Source: Xanthobacteraceae bacterium (GTDB lineage: Bacteria > Pseudomonadota > Alphaproteobacteria > Rhizobiales > Xanthobacteraceae). Taken from it: a DNA stretch of 64,000 bases. The notes under the pieces were generated by a model. It did not search any database and had not been told where the DNA came from. It saw nothing but the letters and a program-made list of their open reading frames with translations. Positions 53,038-62,426 of this stretch are shown here, one piece after another; positions within the stretch are counted from its first letter, which is position 1; every line of letters starts with the position of its first letter. The stretch is from positions 106,134-170,133 of the forward strand of contig JARLIY010000046.1 of assembly GCA_031291475.1 (NCBI GenBank), given 5' to 3'. The translations under genes and the position numbers were made by a program.

Positions 53038-54546
53038 ATGATCGTTTTTCGCCGTACCGTCATCGCCCTTGGGATAGCGGCGATGGCCACCGCAGCGGCG
53101 GCGCAAGAGCACCCCGCCCGGCCCGGCCATTCCGACCAAGGCCGCCAGGAACAGGGCGGCCCCGGCGTGCTTGCGTTGTTGCCCGGCGATTCCGTTACCG
53201 AGCACAGCATCGATACGCCCGCGGGCAAGCTCGCCTACACGGCGACCGCCGGCACGTTCTCGCTGTTCGACCAGTCCGGCGAGCGTTCGGCCGCGGTGTT
53301 CTATACCGCCTTCACCGCCAAACCGAACAACCCGGCGCGGCCGGTGACATTCGTGTTCAACGGCGGACCGGGCGCCGGCTCGGCGTTCCTCAATCTTGGC
53401 CTGGTCGGTCCGCGCATCGCGTCGTTCGGCAACGGCTATGACGGCGCCAATGTCCGCCTCATCGACAATCCGGAGACTTGGCTCAGTTTCACCGATCTGG
53501 TGCTAATCGATCCGGTCGGCACCGGCTGGAGCAGGCCGGCCAAGCCCGACGGCAGCAGCGCATTCTGGGGCGTGCATGGCGACGCCGAGTCGCTGGCGAA
53601 AGTGATCGCCCTCTACGTCGCCAAGAACAGCCGCGTCAGCTCGCCGAAATTCATCCTCGGCGAAAGCTATGGCGGTTTCCGCGCCGTCAAGGTGGCGCGC
53701 ACGCTGCAGAACAACCAGGGCATTGTGGTGAGCGGAATCCTCATGGTGTCGCCGTTGTTGGAAGGCGAATTCCATTTCGGCGGCGACCGTTTCGCGCTCG
53801 GCGCGGCGCTGCGGCTGCCGTCGCTGGCGGCGGCCGAGCTCGAACACAAGGGAACCTTCAGCACCGCAGCGCTGGTGCAGGCGGAGCATTTTGCCCTCAC
53901 GGATTATCTGTCAGCGCTCGCCGGCCCGCCGCTGCAAGGCGACGCGGCGCATGCGTTTTACGCGCGCGTCGCGCAGATGACCGGCGTTCCGGAAGACGTC
54001 ATCGCCCGCGAGCGCGGCTTCATCCGCGACGCTTACGTCAAGAGCCTGCACGCCAACGACCACAAGATCGTCAGCGAATACGACGCGACCTTCGCGGTCG
54101 ACGATCCCAACCCCGAGTCGGAAACGGCCCGTGGGCCCGATCCGTTTCTCGACGGCTTCATTCGCGCCTATGGCAGTGCGTTTGTCGCTTACGCGCGCGA
54201 CGAGCTCGGATTCAAGACCGAGATGACCTACAACCTGCTGGCTTCCGATATATCGGGAAAATGGGACTGGTACGAAGGCCGCGGGCACTCGCCGCCGAGC
54301 GCGGCGGAGGATTTGCGCGAATTGCTCGCGCTCACCCCCTCATTCCGGCTGATGATCGCGCATGGCTACAGCGACATGGTCACGCCCTATGCGGATTCCC
54401 GTTACCTGCTCAACCACATTCCATCGAGCGTGGACGGCGAGCGCGCCGAGCTGCGTCTCTACCGCGGCGGGCACATGTTCTACGTCGACCCGCAGTCGCG
54501 CAAAGCTTTCACCGCCGACGCGCGCACGATGTATCCCGCGCCGTAG
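53038..54546 (+). CDS. secreted serine carboxypeptidase-like (peptidase S10) protein
   Basis: 502 aa from ATG 53038 (AAGGA at 53024); a TTG at 53020 would spoil the signal peptide. Signal peptide VIALGIAAMATAAAAQ. Catalytic residues are visible: Ser210 in GESYGG, an Asp in HGYSDMVTPY and His in RGGHMFY; NGGPGAGSAF is the oxyanion motif. A periplasmic carboxypeptidase; substrates unknown. A Gly/Gln/His-rich linker lies after the signal. Confidence 0.9.
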   Translation: MIVFRRTVIALGIAAMATAAAAQEHPARPGHSDQGRQEQGGPGVLALLPGDSVTEHSIDTPAGKLAYTATAGTFSLFDQSGERSAAVFYTAFTAKPNNPARPVTFVFNGGPGAGSAFLNLGLVGPRIASFGNGYDGANVRLIDNPETWLSFTDLVLIDPVGTGWSRPAKPDGSSAFWGVHGDAESLAKVIALYVAKNSRVSSPKFILGESYGGFRAVKVARTLQNNQGIVVSGILMVSPLLEGEFHFGGDRFALGAALRLPSLAAAELEHKGTFSTAALVQAEHFALTDYLSALAGPPLQGDAAHAFYARVAQMTGVPEDVIARERGFIRDAYVKSLHANDHKIVSEYDATFAVDDPNPESETARGPDPFLDGFIRAYGSAFVAYARDELGFKTEMTYNLLASDISGKWDWYEGRGHSPPSAAEDLRELLALTPSFRLMIAHGYSDMVTPYADSRYLLNHIPSSVDGERAELRLYRGGHMFYVDPQSRKAFTADARTMYPAP

Positions 54547-54556
54547 CCTGCGCGGG

Positions 54557-55264
54557 CTACTCTCCCAGATAGGCAGCCTGCACCTTCGCGTCCATCGCCA
54601 GCGCCTTGGCGGTGTCGGCGCCGACGATATGGCCGTTGTCGAGCAAATAGCCGCGATCAGCGATGGCGAGACTTTGCTTGGCGTTCTGCTCGACCATGAA
54701 TATGCCGACGCCGGTTTCTTTGATGCGGGCCAGCGTGCGGAACAATTCGGTGCAGAGGACCGGCGCCAGGCCGAGCGAAGGTTCGTCGAGCAGAAGGATC
54801 GAGGGCGCCGACATCATCGCCCGCCCGATCGCCACCATTTGCCGTTCGCCGCCGCTCATGGTGCGCACGATCTGCTTGGGGCGCTGCTTCAGCTTGGGAA
54901 ACAGGCTGAGCACACGCTCCAAATTTTCAGTCTCGAGCGCCCGCGCGCGCTGCGGATGAGCGCCGAGGATCAGGTTCTCCTGCACGGTGAGGTCGGCGAA
55001 AATGCCGCGATCCTCGGGCACCAGTGCGATGCCGGTCTCGACGATCTCATGCGGCGGACTCAGCGTGATGTCGGCTCCGTCCATGAGCACCGTGCCGCCT
55101 TCCACCTTGCGCGTCTGTCCGGCGATCGCCCGCAGGAACGTACTCTTACCGGCGCCGTTGGCGCCGAGCATCACCACGATCTCGCCCTTCGACACCGTCG
55201 CCGAGACGTCCTCCAGCGCGCGATGGCGGCCGTAAAACACCGAAATGTTGCGGCTCTCAAGCAT
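54557..55264 (-). CDS. livF: branched-chain amino acid-type ABC transporter ATPase LivF
   Basis: 235 aa from ATG 55264, overlapping the livG stop by 8 bases. Walker A GANGAGKST, signature MSGGERQMVA and Walker B LLLDEPSLGLAP. One of two ATPases of a high-affinity amide/branched-chain amino acid importer. Confidence 0.94.
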   Translation of the reverse strand: MLESRNISVFYGRHRALEDVSATVSKGEIVVMLGANGAGKSTFLRAIAGQTRKVEGGTVLMDGADITLSPPHEIVETGIALVPEDRGIFADLTVQENLILGAHPQRARALETENLERVLSLFPKLKQRPKQIVRTMSGGERQMVAIGRAMMSAPSILLLDEPSLGLAPVLCTELFRTLARIKETGVGIFMVEQNAKQSLAIADRGYLLDNGHIVGADTAKALAMDAKVQAAYLGE

Positions 55265-56000
55265 CGGCGACCCCAAGATAGGCGCGGATGACCTCGTGGT
55301 CGGCGAGCACCTCCGCGGGCGTGCCCTCCGCGATCCTGGCGCCGGAGTTCATCACGATGCAGCGGTCGCACAGGCTGCGGATCGCATGCATCACATGCTC
55401 GACGATGATGATCGTGCAGCCTTCTTTGCGCAATTGCTCGATCAGCGCGATGCCGATTTTCAGCTCGGTCGGATTGAGGCCGGCGAGCCACTCGTCGAGC
55501 AGTAGAACCTTCGGATCGGACGCCAGCGCCCGCGCCAGTTCGACGCGCTTCTGGTCGATGTAGGTCAGCGCCGACACCATGGCGCCGCCGGCGTTCGGCA
55601 GGCCGACCCGCCGCAGCAGATTGTGGGCATAATCGTCGAGCTCTTTACCCCAACGCCGGGCGTGACCGAACACGCCGCCGGCGGCGACGTTCTCGAGCAC
55701 GGTCATCGCCGGCAGCATGCGCACCAGCTGGAAGGTGCGGGCCACGCCTTTGTGCGCGACCCGGCTGGCGCCGACGCCGGCGATCGCATCGCCGTAGAGC
55801 TTGATCTCGCCGGAACTCGGTTTCAGCGCCCCGGAGATCAGGTTCATCATCGTGGTCTTGCCGGAGCCGTTCGGCCCAATCAGGCCGAGGACCTCCTTCT
55901 CGGCGAGGCGGAACGACATGTTCTCGACCGCAACCAGACCGCCGAAGCGCTTGGTGACCGCGGCAGCCGACAATGCCTCGATGGCGGCGACGTCAGGCAT
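55257..56000 (-). CDS. livG: branched-chain amino acid-type ABC transporter ATPase LivG
   Basis: 247 aa. Walker A GPNGSGKTT, signature LTYIDQKRVELARAL (the usual LSGG is replaced by LTYIDQ, as often seen in LivG) and Walker B VLLLDEWLAGLNP with Trp at the usual Pro position. Overlaps livM by 8 bases. Energises uptake with LivF. Confidence 0.94.
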   Translation of the reverse strand: MPDVAAIEALSAAAVTKRFGGLVAVENMSFRLAEKEVLGLIGPNGSGKTTMMNLISGALKPSSGEIKLYGDAIAGVGASRVAHKGVARTFQLVRMLPAMTVLENVAAGGVFGHARRWGKELDDYAHNLLRRVGLPNAGGAMVSALTYIDQKRVELARALASDPKVLLLDEWLAGLNPTELKIGIALIEQLRKEGCTIIIVEHVMHAIRSLCDRCIVMNSGARIAEGTPAEVLADHEVIRAYLGVADA

Positions 56001-57054
56001 TGCGGCTTTTGCCCCGCTGCAGCAGGTTCTTCACCGACCCGGGAGAGGCATCGAGCAGGCGCTGCAAAGGGCCGGGCGCGGAACCGCCGGCTGCCTTGCG
56101 GCGGTGCCAGGTATCCTCGATGAGCCCGATGATGCCGTTGGGGATGACATACACGATCAGGAGAAAACAGACGCCGAGCAGGAGCGTCGTCTGGTTGGGA
56201 AATTCGATCGAAATCACCTCCCATAACAGCACGAAGGGAATGACGCCGAGCACCGGGCCCCATAAACGGTGCGTGCCGCCAAGCAGCGCCATGATCACGA
56301 CCTGGAACGACACAAAGGGGCTGAATGCGACGACCGGCTCGACGTATCCCCAGCGCGGCGCCACCAGCGCACCGGCAATCGAGGCGAAGGCGCTGGAAAT
56401 GACGAACAGGATCACCTTGGCGCGCGCGGTGTTGATGCCGCAATGAACGGCGACGAGCTCGTCGTTGCCGATGATGCGCAACGCAAAGCCGAGCCGCGAG
56501 CGGCCGATCCACCAGCCGACCAGATAAACCACCGCGGTCAACAGCAAGAGCTGCCAAAAGTACATCGGCTCGCTGCGATCGATCGTCACGTAGAGGCCGC
56601 TCATGGTGCCGAGCACGTGTTGCAGCCAGGTCATGATCTGCCGCACCAGCTCGGCGAGACCGAGCGAGAAGATGACGAAATAGACGCCGGAAACCCGCAA
56701 GGTGGCCAAGCCCACGATCGCGGCCAGCGCGGCGCCTATAAGGCCGGCGCCGGCGATCAACACCGGATAGGGTATGAGATCGATGCCGCCGGCGACGGTG
56801 TACATGCCGATGCCGAAGAATGCCGCCGTCGACAACGCGATGTAATTTGTCGGCCCGGAGAACAACAGCCACGACGTGGCCAGCGCCGCATACATCACGA
56901 TGGAAATCGCCAGCTGGAGCACGTAGCCGCCGAAAGCCAGCGGGATAAAGCCCACCGCAATGAAGCCCGCGCCGCTGATCAAAAGATTGCGCCACTCGCG
57001 GGCGGTGACCCCCGTTCCCGCGCCGACGGCCTGGGGTGTGTCGAGGATGCTCAC
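55993..57054 (-). CDS. livM: ABC transporter permease LivM
   Basis: 353 aa, about 9-10 membrane helices. LivM marks: GLATLRVSGVYFVIFSLGLAEL and GYVEPVVAFSPFVSFQVVIMALLGGTHRLWGPVLG (56250-56370). It overlaps livH by 4 bases. Membrane channel half of the importer. Confidence 0.93.
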   Translation of the reverse strand: MSILDTPQAVGAGTGVTAREWRNLLISGAGFIAVGFIPLAFGGYVLQLAISIVMYAALATSWLLFSGPTNYIALSTAAFFGIGMYTVAGGIDLIPYPVLIAGAGLIGAALAAIVGLATLRVSGVYFVIFSLGLAELVRQIMTWLQHVLGTMSGLYVTIDRSEPMYFWQLLLLTAVVYLVGWWIGRSRLGFALRIIGNDELVAVHCGINTARAKVILFVISSAFASIAGALVAPRWGYVEPVVAFSPFVSFQVVIMALLGGTHRLWGPVLGVIPFVLLWEVISIEFPNQTTLLLGVCFLLIVYVIPNGIIGLIEDTWHRRKAAGGSAPGPLQRLLDASPGSVKNLLQRGKSRNA

Positions 57055-57917
57055 GCCGTCCGCCTCCCGAACAAGCCTTCCGGCCGCACCAGCAAGACGA
57101 TCATGAACAGAACGTAGGCGGCGGCGAGCGTCAAACCCGGATCGACCAGCGTGGCGACGGCCGTTTCGGCGAAACCGAGAATGAAGGCGGCGACAATCGT
57201 TCCGCGAATATCGCCGACCCCGCCGAGGATGACGATGACCAGGGCTTTCAGGGTGAAGACGACGCCGAGCGAGACATCGAAGGTCAGGAACATGCTGAGC
57301 AGCCCGCCGCCCGCCGCGGTGACCGCTCCGCCCAAGGCAAAAGCGAACGCCGAGGTGCGCGCCACGTTGATCGCGACTAGCCCGGAAGCCGACGGATTGA
57401 CCGCAACCGCCCGCAGCGCCAGCCCCGCCCGGGTCTTATGCAGCCAAAGATAGAGGGCGGCGCAGAGCACCGCGGAAGCGAGGAAGGCAACCACGCGGTT
57501 GAGCCCATAGCGTTCGCCGAAAATAAAGATCGGCCGCGCCAGGTAGGAGTAGTCCAAATATTCACCGCCGAAAATCGCCAGCAGAACTCCGACGGAAATG
57601 AAACTGATGCCGAAGGTTGCCAGAATGCTGTCGACTTCAAGCTTGCCCTGGTTTTTGGCGCGGCGCACCAGCGGCAGGATCAGTACCCGGTAGATCGTCC
57701 AGTTGAGGACGAAGGCCGCGGGCACCACCAGGAACAGCGCATACAGGGGGCTCGCCTGCGTCGCCGCGTAAAACCAAAACGTGGAAAACGCCCCAGCGAT
57801 CAGAGTTTCGCCGTTGGCGAGATTCATGATGCGGGCGACGCCATACTGTAGTTGCAGCCCCACCGCCATCAACGCATAGGTGCCGCCGAGCAGCAGGCCG
57901 ATAATAACGATATCCAT
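57051..57917 (-). CDS. livH: ABC transporter permease LivH
   Basis: 288 aa, about 8 helices. GGTYALMAVGLQLQYGVARIMNLANGETL at the N-terminus and KALVIVILGGVGDIRGTIVAAFILG near the C-terminus are the LivH signature. The second membrane half. Upstream, toward livK, a GC-rich perfect hairpin lies in the 165-base gap. Confidence 0.93.
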   Translation of the reverse strand: MDIVIIGLLLGGTYALMAVGLQLQYGVARIMNLANGETLIAGAFSTFWFYAATQASPLYALFLVVPAAFVLNWTIYRVLILPLVRRAKNQGKLEVDSILATFGISFISVGVLLAIFGGEYLDYSYLARPIFIFGERYGLNRVVAFLASAVLCAALYLWLHKTRAGLALRAVAVNPSASGLVAINVARTSAFAFALGGAVTAAGGGLLSMFLTFDVSLGVVFTLKALVIVILGGVGDIRGTIVAAFILGFAETAVATLVDPGLTLAAAYVLFMIVLLVRPEGLFGRRTA

Positions 57918-57984
57918 GTCGAACGGATCTATCGATTGAGAAACGCCCGGTGCGGATGCTCAAGCCAAAGTCAACTTCCCGGCT

Positions 57985-58013
57985 CGTCCCCGGCCCGATC
58001 AAGGCCGGGGACG
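57985..58013. repeat. GC-rich palindrome between livK and livH
   Basis: CGTCCCCGGCC and GGCCGGGGACG, perfect 11-base arms around 7 bases. It could reduce read-through from livK into livHMGF or stabilise the livK message; similar CCGGGGACG palindromes are dispersed in Rhizobiales genomes. Confidence 0.75.
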
Positions 58014-58082
58014 ATCGCCACGATGTTGAAGTTCTTCAGCTCAGCGAAGCGGGTCGAACCGCTTTCGGAGCTCCGAGGATTC

Positions 58083-59282
58083 TCATCCCCAGCTGGTCTT
58101 CAGCTTGACCTGGGCGTAGTTGCCGAAGCCTTCGCCATTCACGGCGTTGAAGAACCCGCCCTGCCACTGGCCGACGGTGTAAACCTTGTCGAGGATCTGG
58201 CCGGGCAACTCGACCTCGCCGACGAGGAGCTTGAATTTGCGGCCGCGGAAGTGAGCCGCAATCGCCTGCCGATCCGTCGTCCCCACGGCTTCGATCGATT
58301 GCGCCAGCATCTCGAGCATCGAGTAATAGAACGGGCTGCCCCAGTAGTCGGCGTCGACCTTGGTAACTTCCTTGTGCCGCTTGTAAAAGGCGTCGATCTC
58401 CGGCGACCTGATGACCCCGCCGGCGCCGAGAATGTTCTCAGCAGCCGCGCCGTTCTTCAGCGAGAAGCCCTGGAAGGCGCATCCCACCGCGCAATAATAG
58501 GCCTTGACGTTGAGACCTTCGATCTTGGCCGCGTCGGCGAGACCGAACGTGTCCGGCGGATAAGACCAGGCAACGAAGGCGTCCGGATTCGCGGCCTTGG
58601 CGGCCTTGACCACCGGCGTATAGTCCTGCGTGCCGAGCGGATAGGACTTGTCGTACACGATCTCAAAGCCGGCTTCCTTGAACAGCGGCCGGCCCGCATT
58701 GGCAAGCTCGATGCCAAAGTCGTCGCCCACGTTCACCGCCGCGACCTTGTTTCCGATCTGGCCGCTATCCTTCAATTTCTTCAGCACGCCGATCGCGCCC
58801 TTGGCGTAGGCGGAGGTCGACGATTGGAACATGAAAAAACCGGGATACTTCTTCACCAGCGCCGCGCCCTGATCGGTCACGCAGGCTTGGGTCAGCTGCG
58901 GATAGCCGTGCTTGGCGAAAGTCGGCGCGCAAGCGAGGTTGAACCCGGTGGCGTAATTCCCGCCGATCCAATCGCACTTGTCCACGGTGGCAGCGCGTTC
59001 GACGGCCTTGATCGCCTCCGGCGGCTGCGTGCGATCGTCGTATTCGACGATCTCGATCTTGCGCGCGCCATCCTTCAGGTTGAGTCCGCCGCGTTCGTTA
59101 ACGTCGTGGGCCCAAAGCTGGTAAGGCGGGAAATGCGTGACCGCCGCACCCGGTGCGAGCGGACCGGTCTTCGCACCGATCACGCCGACCTTGTAGGTGC
59201 CGGCATCTGCACTGGCGGCTCGCACGAATGGCGCAGCGACCACCGTAGCAGCAGAATATTTGAGAAACTCGCGCCGTCTCAT
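58083..59282 (-). CDS. livK: periplasmic substrate-binding protein of the Liv-type ABC transporter
   Basis: 399 aa from ATG 59282 (GGGAGGA upstream). The N-terminus RRREFLKYSAATVVAAPFVRAASA has a twin-arginine-type motif (RRxFLK) and a hydrophobic stretch, so it may be exported by Tat. The mature part is a type I binding protein (TYKVGVIGAKTGPLAP, KIEIVEYDDRTQPPEAIKAVERAA). Substrates of this family include amino acids, amides, urea and aromatic acids. First gene of livKHMGF. Confidence 0.9.
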   Translation of the reverse strand: MRRREFLKYSAATVVAAPFVRAASADAGTYKVGVIGAKTGPLAPGAAVTHFPPYQLWAHDVNERGGLNLKDGARKIEIVEYDDRTQPPEAIKAVERAATVDKCDWIGGNYATGFNLACAPTFAKHGYPQLTQACVTDQGAALVKKYPGFFMFQSSTSAYAKGAIGVLKKLKDSGQIGNKVAAVNVGDDFGIELANAGRPLFKEAGFEIVYDKSYPLGTQDYTPVVKAAKAANPDAFVAWSYPPDTFGLADAAKIEGLNVKAYYCAVGCAFQGFSLKNGAAAENILGAGGVIRSPEIDAFYKRHKEVTKVDADYWGSPFYYSMLEMLAQSIEAVGTTDRQAIAAHFRGRKFKLLVGEVELPGQILDKVYTVGQWQGGFFNAVNGEGFGNYAQVKLKTSWG

Positions 59283-59578
59283 GTGAAATCCTCCCCTGGA
59301 TGGTGCGCGTGCTATTCGGGCTTGTATCCCCGTCGTTTCTTGGCGCCGCTTGGCACTCACGCATAATAGCGACATAAAGTTTGATTGCATAGTGCTCCGC
59401 GACTGCGCCGTTGCCACAAAAGGCATACAATGACGAGGCCGCGGTGAGCCAGCGGAGGGCCCCCATTCACGCACCGGCGATGAGCTAAACCGCCTGATTA
59501 AATCCCAGGCTGCGGCGGGCGGGGCGGTTGCCAGGCGGCGCGAAAGCGTGACCAAAAAATAGTCAGGGAGTATCCACC

Positions 59579-60760
59579 ATGAAGTCCAGCACCGATCGCA
59601 TCATCACGACCCATGCCGGCAGCCTGCCCCGGCCGCCGGAGCTGCTCAAACTGATCAAGGCGAAAGGCGCCGCACAACCCTACGATGAGAAGGAGCTTGA
59701 GGCCGAAATAAAGCGCGCCGTCGAAACGACCACAAAGCGTCAGGCCGATCTCGGCCTCGACGTCATCAGCGACGGCGAGATGTCGAAACCGAGCTTCCTC
59801 GGCTACATCACCGAGCGGCTCGGCGGAGTGCGGGTCACCACGGAGCCATTCGGCAATCCGTGGAAGGGTTCGCGCGAGAACAATCAATTTCCGGAGTATT
59901 ACGCCTGGGAAGCCTCGCTGAATCTCAACCCGGCGTCGGGCACCAAGCGCGTCATTTGCGACGGCCCAATGTCCTACAAGGGACAGCGGCAGATCGCGGC
60001 CGACATTGCGACCTTCAAGGGCGCGCTCGCGAAGCTAAAGGTGCAAGAGCCATTCCTGCCGGCCATCTCGCCGACCAACGTCGAATTCTGGATCAAGAAC
60101 GAGCACTATAAATCAGATGAAGAATATATCTTCGCACTCGCCGATGCGATGCACGAGGAATACAAGGCCATCACCGATGCCGGGCTGCTCCTTCAGATTG
60201 ACGATCCGCGACTGGTGACGCAATACGTCATCGATGCGAACATGTCGCTCGAGGATTGCCGGAAGTGGGCCGAGGTGCGCGTGGAGGCCCTCAACCACGC
60301 GCTGCGCGGCCTTCCCGAACAGCAAATCCGCTTTCACACCTGCTACTCGATCGACATGGGCCCGCGTACCAACGACATGGAGCTCAAGAACATCATCGAC
60401 ATCATCCTTAAAATCCGCGCCGGCGCCTATTCGTTCGAAGGCGCAAATCCGCGCCATGAACACGAATGGAAAGTGTGGGGCCAGGTCGATCTGCCGCGGG
60501 ACAAACTTTTGATCCCGGGCGTCATCACCCACTCGACCGTGCTGGTCGAGCACCCGGAGCTGATCTGCGACCGCATTCTGCGTTACGCGAGCGTCGTCGG
60601 GCGCGAGCGGGTGATCGCCGGTGCCGACTGCGGCTTCGGCACTTTCGCCGGCTCGATGACGATCCATCCGACCGTCGCCTGGGCCAAGCTCGATGCTCTG
60701 GTCAAAGGCGCGCGCCTCGCCAGTGCGCAATTGTGGGGTGCCGGCGCGAAGGCGGCGTGA
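59579..60760 (+). CDS. MetE C-terminal-like zinc methyltransferase family protein
   Basis: 393 aa. It matches the C-terminal barrel of cobalamin-independent methionine synthase, without the N-terminal half: TTHAGSLPRP at the start, DLGLDVISDGEMSKPSF, RFHTCYSIDMGPR (His and Cys zinc ligands) and GADCGFGTF (second Cys). Such short proteins include alkyl-CoM lyases/transferases and other thiol methyltransferases. The true acceptor is unknown. GGGAG precedes ATG 59579; divergent from livK. Confidence 0.85.
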   Translation: MKSSTDRIITTHAGSLPRPPELLKLIKAKGAAQPYDEKELEAEIKRAVETTTKRQADLGLDVISDGEMSKPSFLGYITERLGGVRVTTEPFGNPWKGSRENNQFPEYYAWEASLNLNPASGTKRVICDGPMSYKGQRQIAADIATFKGALAKLKVQEPFLPAISPTNVEFWIKNEHYKSDEEYIFALADAMHEEYKAITDAGLLLQIDDPRLVTQYVIDANMSLEDCRKWAEVRVEALNHALRGLPEQQIRFHTCYSIDMGPRTNDMELKNIIDIILKIRAGAYSFEGANPRHEHEWKVWGQVDLPRDKLLIPGVITHSTVLVEHPELICDRILRYASVVGRERVIAGADCGFGTFAGSMTIHPTVAWAKLDALVKGARLASAQLWGAGAKAA

Positions 60761-60784
60761 TTGATGGAAGGGACGCTTTCGCGA

Positions 60785-61270
60785 TCAGCCGGCCGGGCCG
60801 GGATCGAGACCGTATTTCTGGCACATCTTGCGGACGATCTCGGTGTCCTTGCCGCCGGCGATGAGCCCGACGACGGCTGAAGACAATTTGCCGTCGGTGA
60901 TCTTGCCCTCGACGATATAAGCCTGCCAGCCGCTATAGGCGGCATAGGCGCTGTTTGCCTTCACCATCCCGCAATAGTTTATCGCCCCATCCTCGGTATT
61001 GGCGATCTGCGGCCACTTGAATTGCGCCGAATTCGGGTTGCTCACTGACAGCCCGACCGCGTGGCTGACGACCGCCTTTTCTTCCGGCGTGAGGTCGCGT
61101 TTGCCGATGCCGCTGGCGTCCTGAATGTGGTTCAGCCCGAGGAGATCCTGCGCGGTCGCGTGCGAAGGCGCGGTTGGCGAACCGGAACATGCCGTCAACG
61201 CAAGCCCCGCGGACAATGCCGCGGTGAGCGGAAGCGACCGTGGCAGGGATCGATGAGTTGTGATTTTCAT
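60785..61270 (-). CDS. lipoprotein of unknown function
   Basis: 161 aa from ATG 61270. Signal peptide with lipobox LTAC (cleavage before Cys28 in LALTACSGS). The mature part is about 130 residues, with IQDASGIGKRDLTPEEKAVVSHAVGLSVSNPNSAQFKWP, in pieces, and the later pair GMVKANSAYAAYSGWQAYIVEG; one cysteine pair may form a disulphide. Similar small lipoproteins with an NPNSAxFKWP motif exist in Rhizobiales. Function unknown. Confidence 0.82.
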   Translation of the reverse strand: MKITTHRSLPRSLPLTAALSAGLALTACSGSPTAPSHATAQDLLGLNHIQDASGIGKRDLTPEEKAVVSHAVGLSVSNPNSAQFKWPQIANTEDGAINYCGMVKANSAYAAYSGWQAYIVEGKITDGKLSSAVVGLIAGGKDTEIVRKMCQKYGLDPGPAG

Positions 61271-61746
61271 GGACTTGCGTGGATTTCCATCGCTGATTGT
61301 CACGGGCGCATTGACCCGGACATCGTCGTGTGCCGGGGTCACGGCCGAGCGAATAACAAAGCCCGTAGCGATACGGCAATCCCCTCCCACTGCTGCCGCC
61401 ATCATACCCTTGGCGCGACCGACAGAACAATCGGGCCCGAGGATACAACTGATTCGCAAGGTCGCCCGCGTTCGGCCCCACGGCAGCAACGCTCCGCTTT
61501 GCCGCGGGCAGTTTTTCGGCGCGCCCGATAGATTTTCGCCAGTGCGGCATATTTGCAACGTTTAAGCCGGCGGCGGCTCAGGTTGAGAAATGCCTGCCAA
61601 TTGTGGCTGATTTGACGACCTGGCGAATGTCCGCGCGCCTTGATCCCGCCTCGCCACAAACAGCCAACGGTGTGTGGCTTTTGCGCACTAGAGGACCGCG
61701 CGTTCCCGCTTATAGGATTGCCACGTCAATAAAGGCAGAGCCTCCC
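61271..61746. other. intergenic region without a recognised gene
   Basis: About 475 bases. Open frames on both strands here have biased, low-complexity translations. I see no RNA gene, repeat or FixK-type box. Confidence 0.55.
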
Positions 61747-61836
61747 ATGAAGAAACTGGCGCTAGCACTTGTCGCGGTGCTCTCTCTTGAGCATCGCTGG
61801 CTGCACCACTGCACCGCCGCCGCGACGAGGGGCTGA
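61747..61836 (+). pseudogene. tiny lipoprotein with a probable frameshift
   Basis: ATG 61747 begins MKKLALALVAVLSL, a lipoprotein-type signal. The frame then reads EHRWLHHCTAAATRG and stops at 61836. Skipping the G at 61789 gives SIAGCTTAPPPRRG instead, placing a perfect lipobox (SIAGC) after the same signal. So one base seems inserted. An intrinsic terminator starts 22 bases after the stop, which supports a real, very short gene. Sequencing error or true decay cannot be told apart. Confidence 0.45.
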
Positions 61837-61857
61837 TGGCTGGACAGCTTTGGGGAA

Positions 61858-61888
61858 GGGCCGGCCTCGCGCCGGCCCCTTTCCTTTT
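61858..61888 (+). terminator. intrinsic terminator
   Basis: GGGCCGGC (61858-61865) and GCCGGCCC (61871-61878), a perfect 8-base stem with a 5-base loop, followed by CTTTCCTTTT. Confidence 0.85.
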
Positions 61889-61960
61889 ACGGCCACCTTT
61901 GCAGCCCGGCCCTGAGACGTAACTCCAAGGGCAGCGTAAAATGCCGCTTTGGAGGTTTCA

Positions 61961-62410
61961 ATGCCGCGCGTCGTCGGCATCGATCATCTGGTGTTGAGCG
62001 TTGGCGATTTTGCCCGCTCGAAGGAATTTTATCGCAAGCTCCTCGGCTTTCTCGGCTTCAAGCTCAAATACGATTACGCCGGCATGGCCGGCTGGAGTAA
62101 CGGCAAGACGCTGTTCTGGATCGCCGCCGCTGATGCCCAGGGCCGCAAGCACAAGTATCGCAAGGGCGATATCGGCTTCCACCATTATGCCTTCGAGCTT
62201 GCAAGCCGTGCCGACGTGGACGCGCTCGGCGCGTTTTTGGCGGAGAACGGCATGACCGTGCTCGATCCGCCTGGCGAATATTATGGCCGCAACTACTATG
62301 CGGTCTATTTCGCCGACCCGGACGGCATGAAGCTCGAAGGCATGATCTGGGCGCCGCCGACGCCGAAGCGTAAACCGGCTGAAAGGAAGACGCGAGGACG
62401 CAAATCTTGA
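61961..62410 (+). CDS. glyoxalase/bleomycin-resistance (VOC) family protein
   Basis: 149 aa from ATG 61961, behind GGAGG (61950-61954). VOC beta-alpha-beta-beta-beta motifs: GIDHLVLSVGDFARSKEFYRKLLGF, then FHHYAFELASRADVDALGAFLAENG and YYAVYFADPDGMKLEGMIW. Metal-ligand His residues are in IDHL and HHYAF and Glu in KLEGM. A single VOC domain, dimeric in most relatives. Substrate unknown; C-terminus is basic. Confidence 0.88.
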   Translation: MPRVVGIDHLVLSVGDFARSKEFYRKLLGFLGFKLKYDYAGMAGWSNGKTLFWIAAADAQGRKHKYRKGDIGFHHYAFELASRADVDALGAFLAENGMTVLDPPGEYYGRNYYAVYFADPDGMKLEGMIWAPPTPKRKPAERKTRGRKS

Positions 62411-62426
62411 AATTGCGGCCGCTCGC

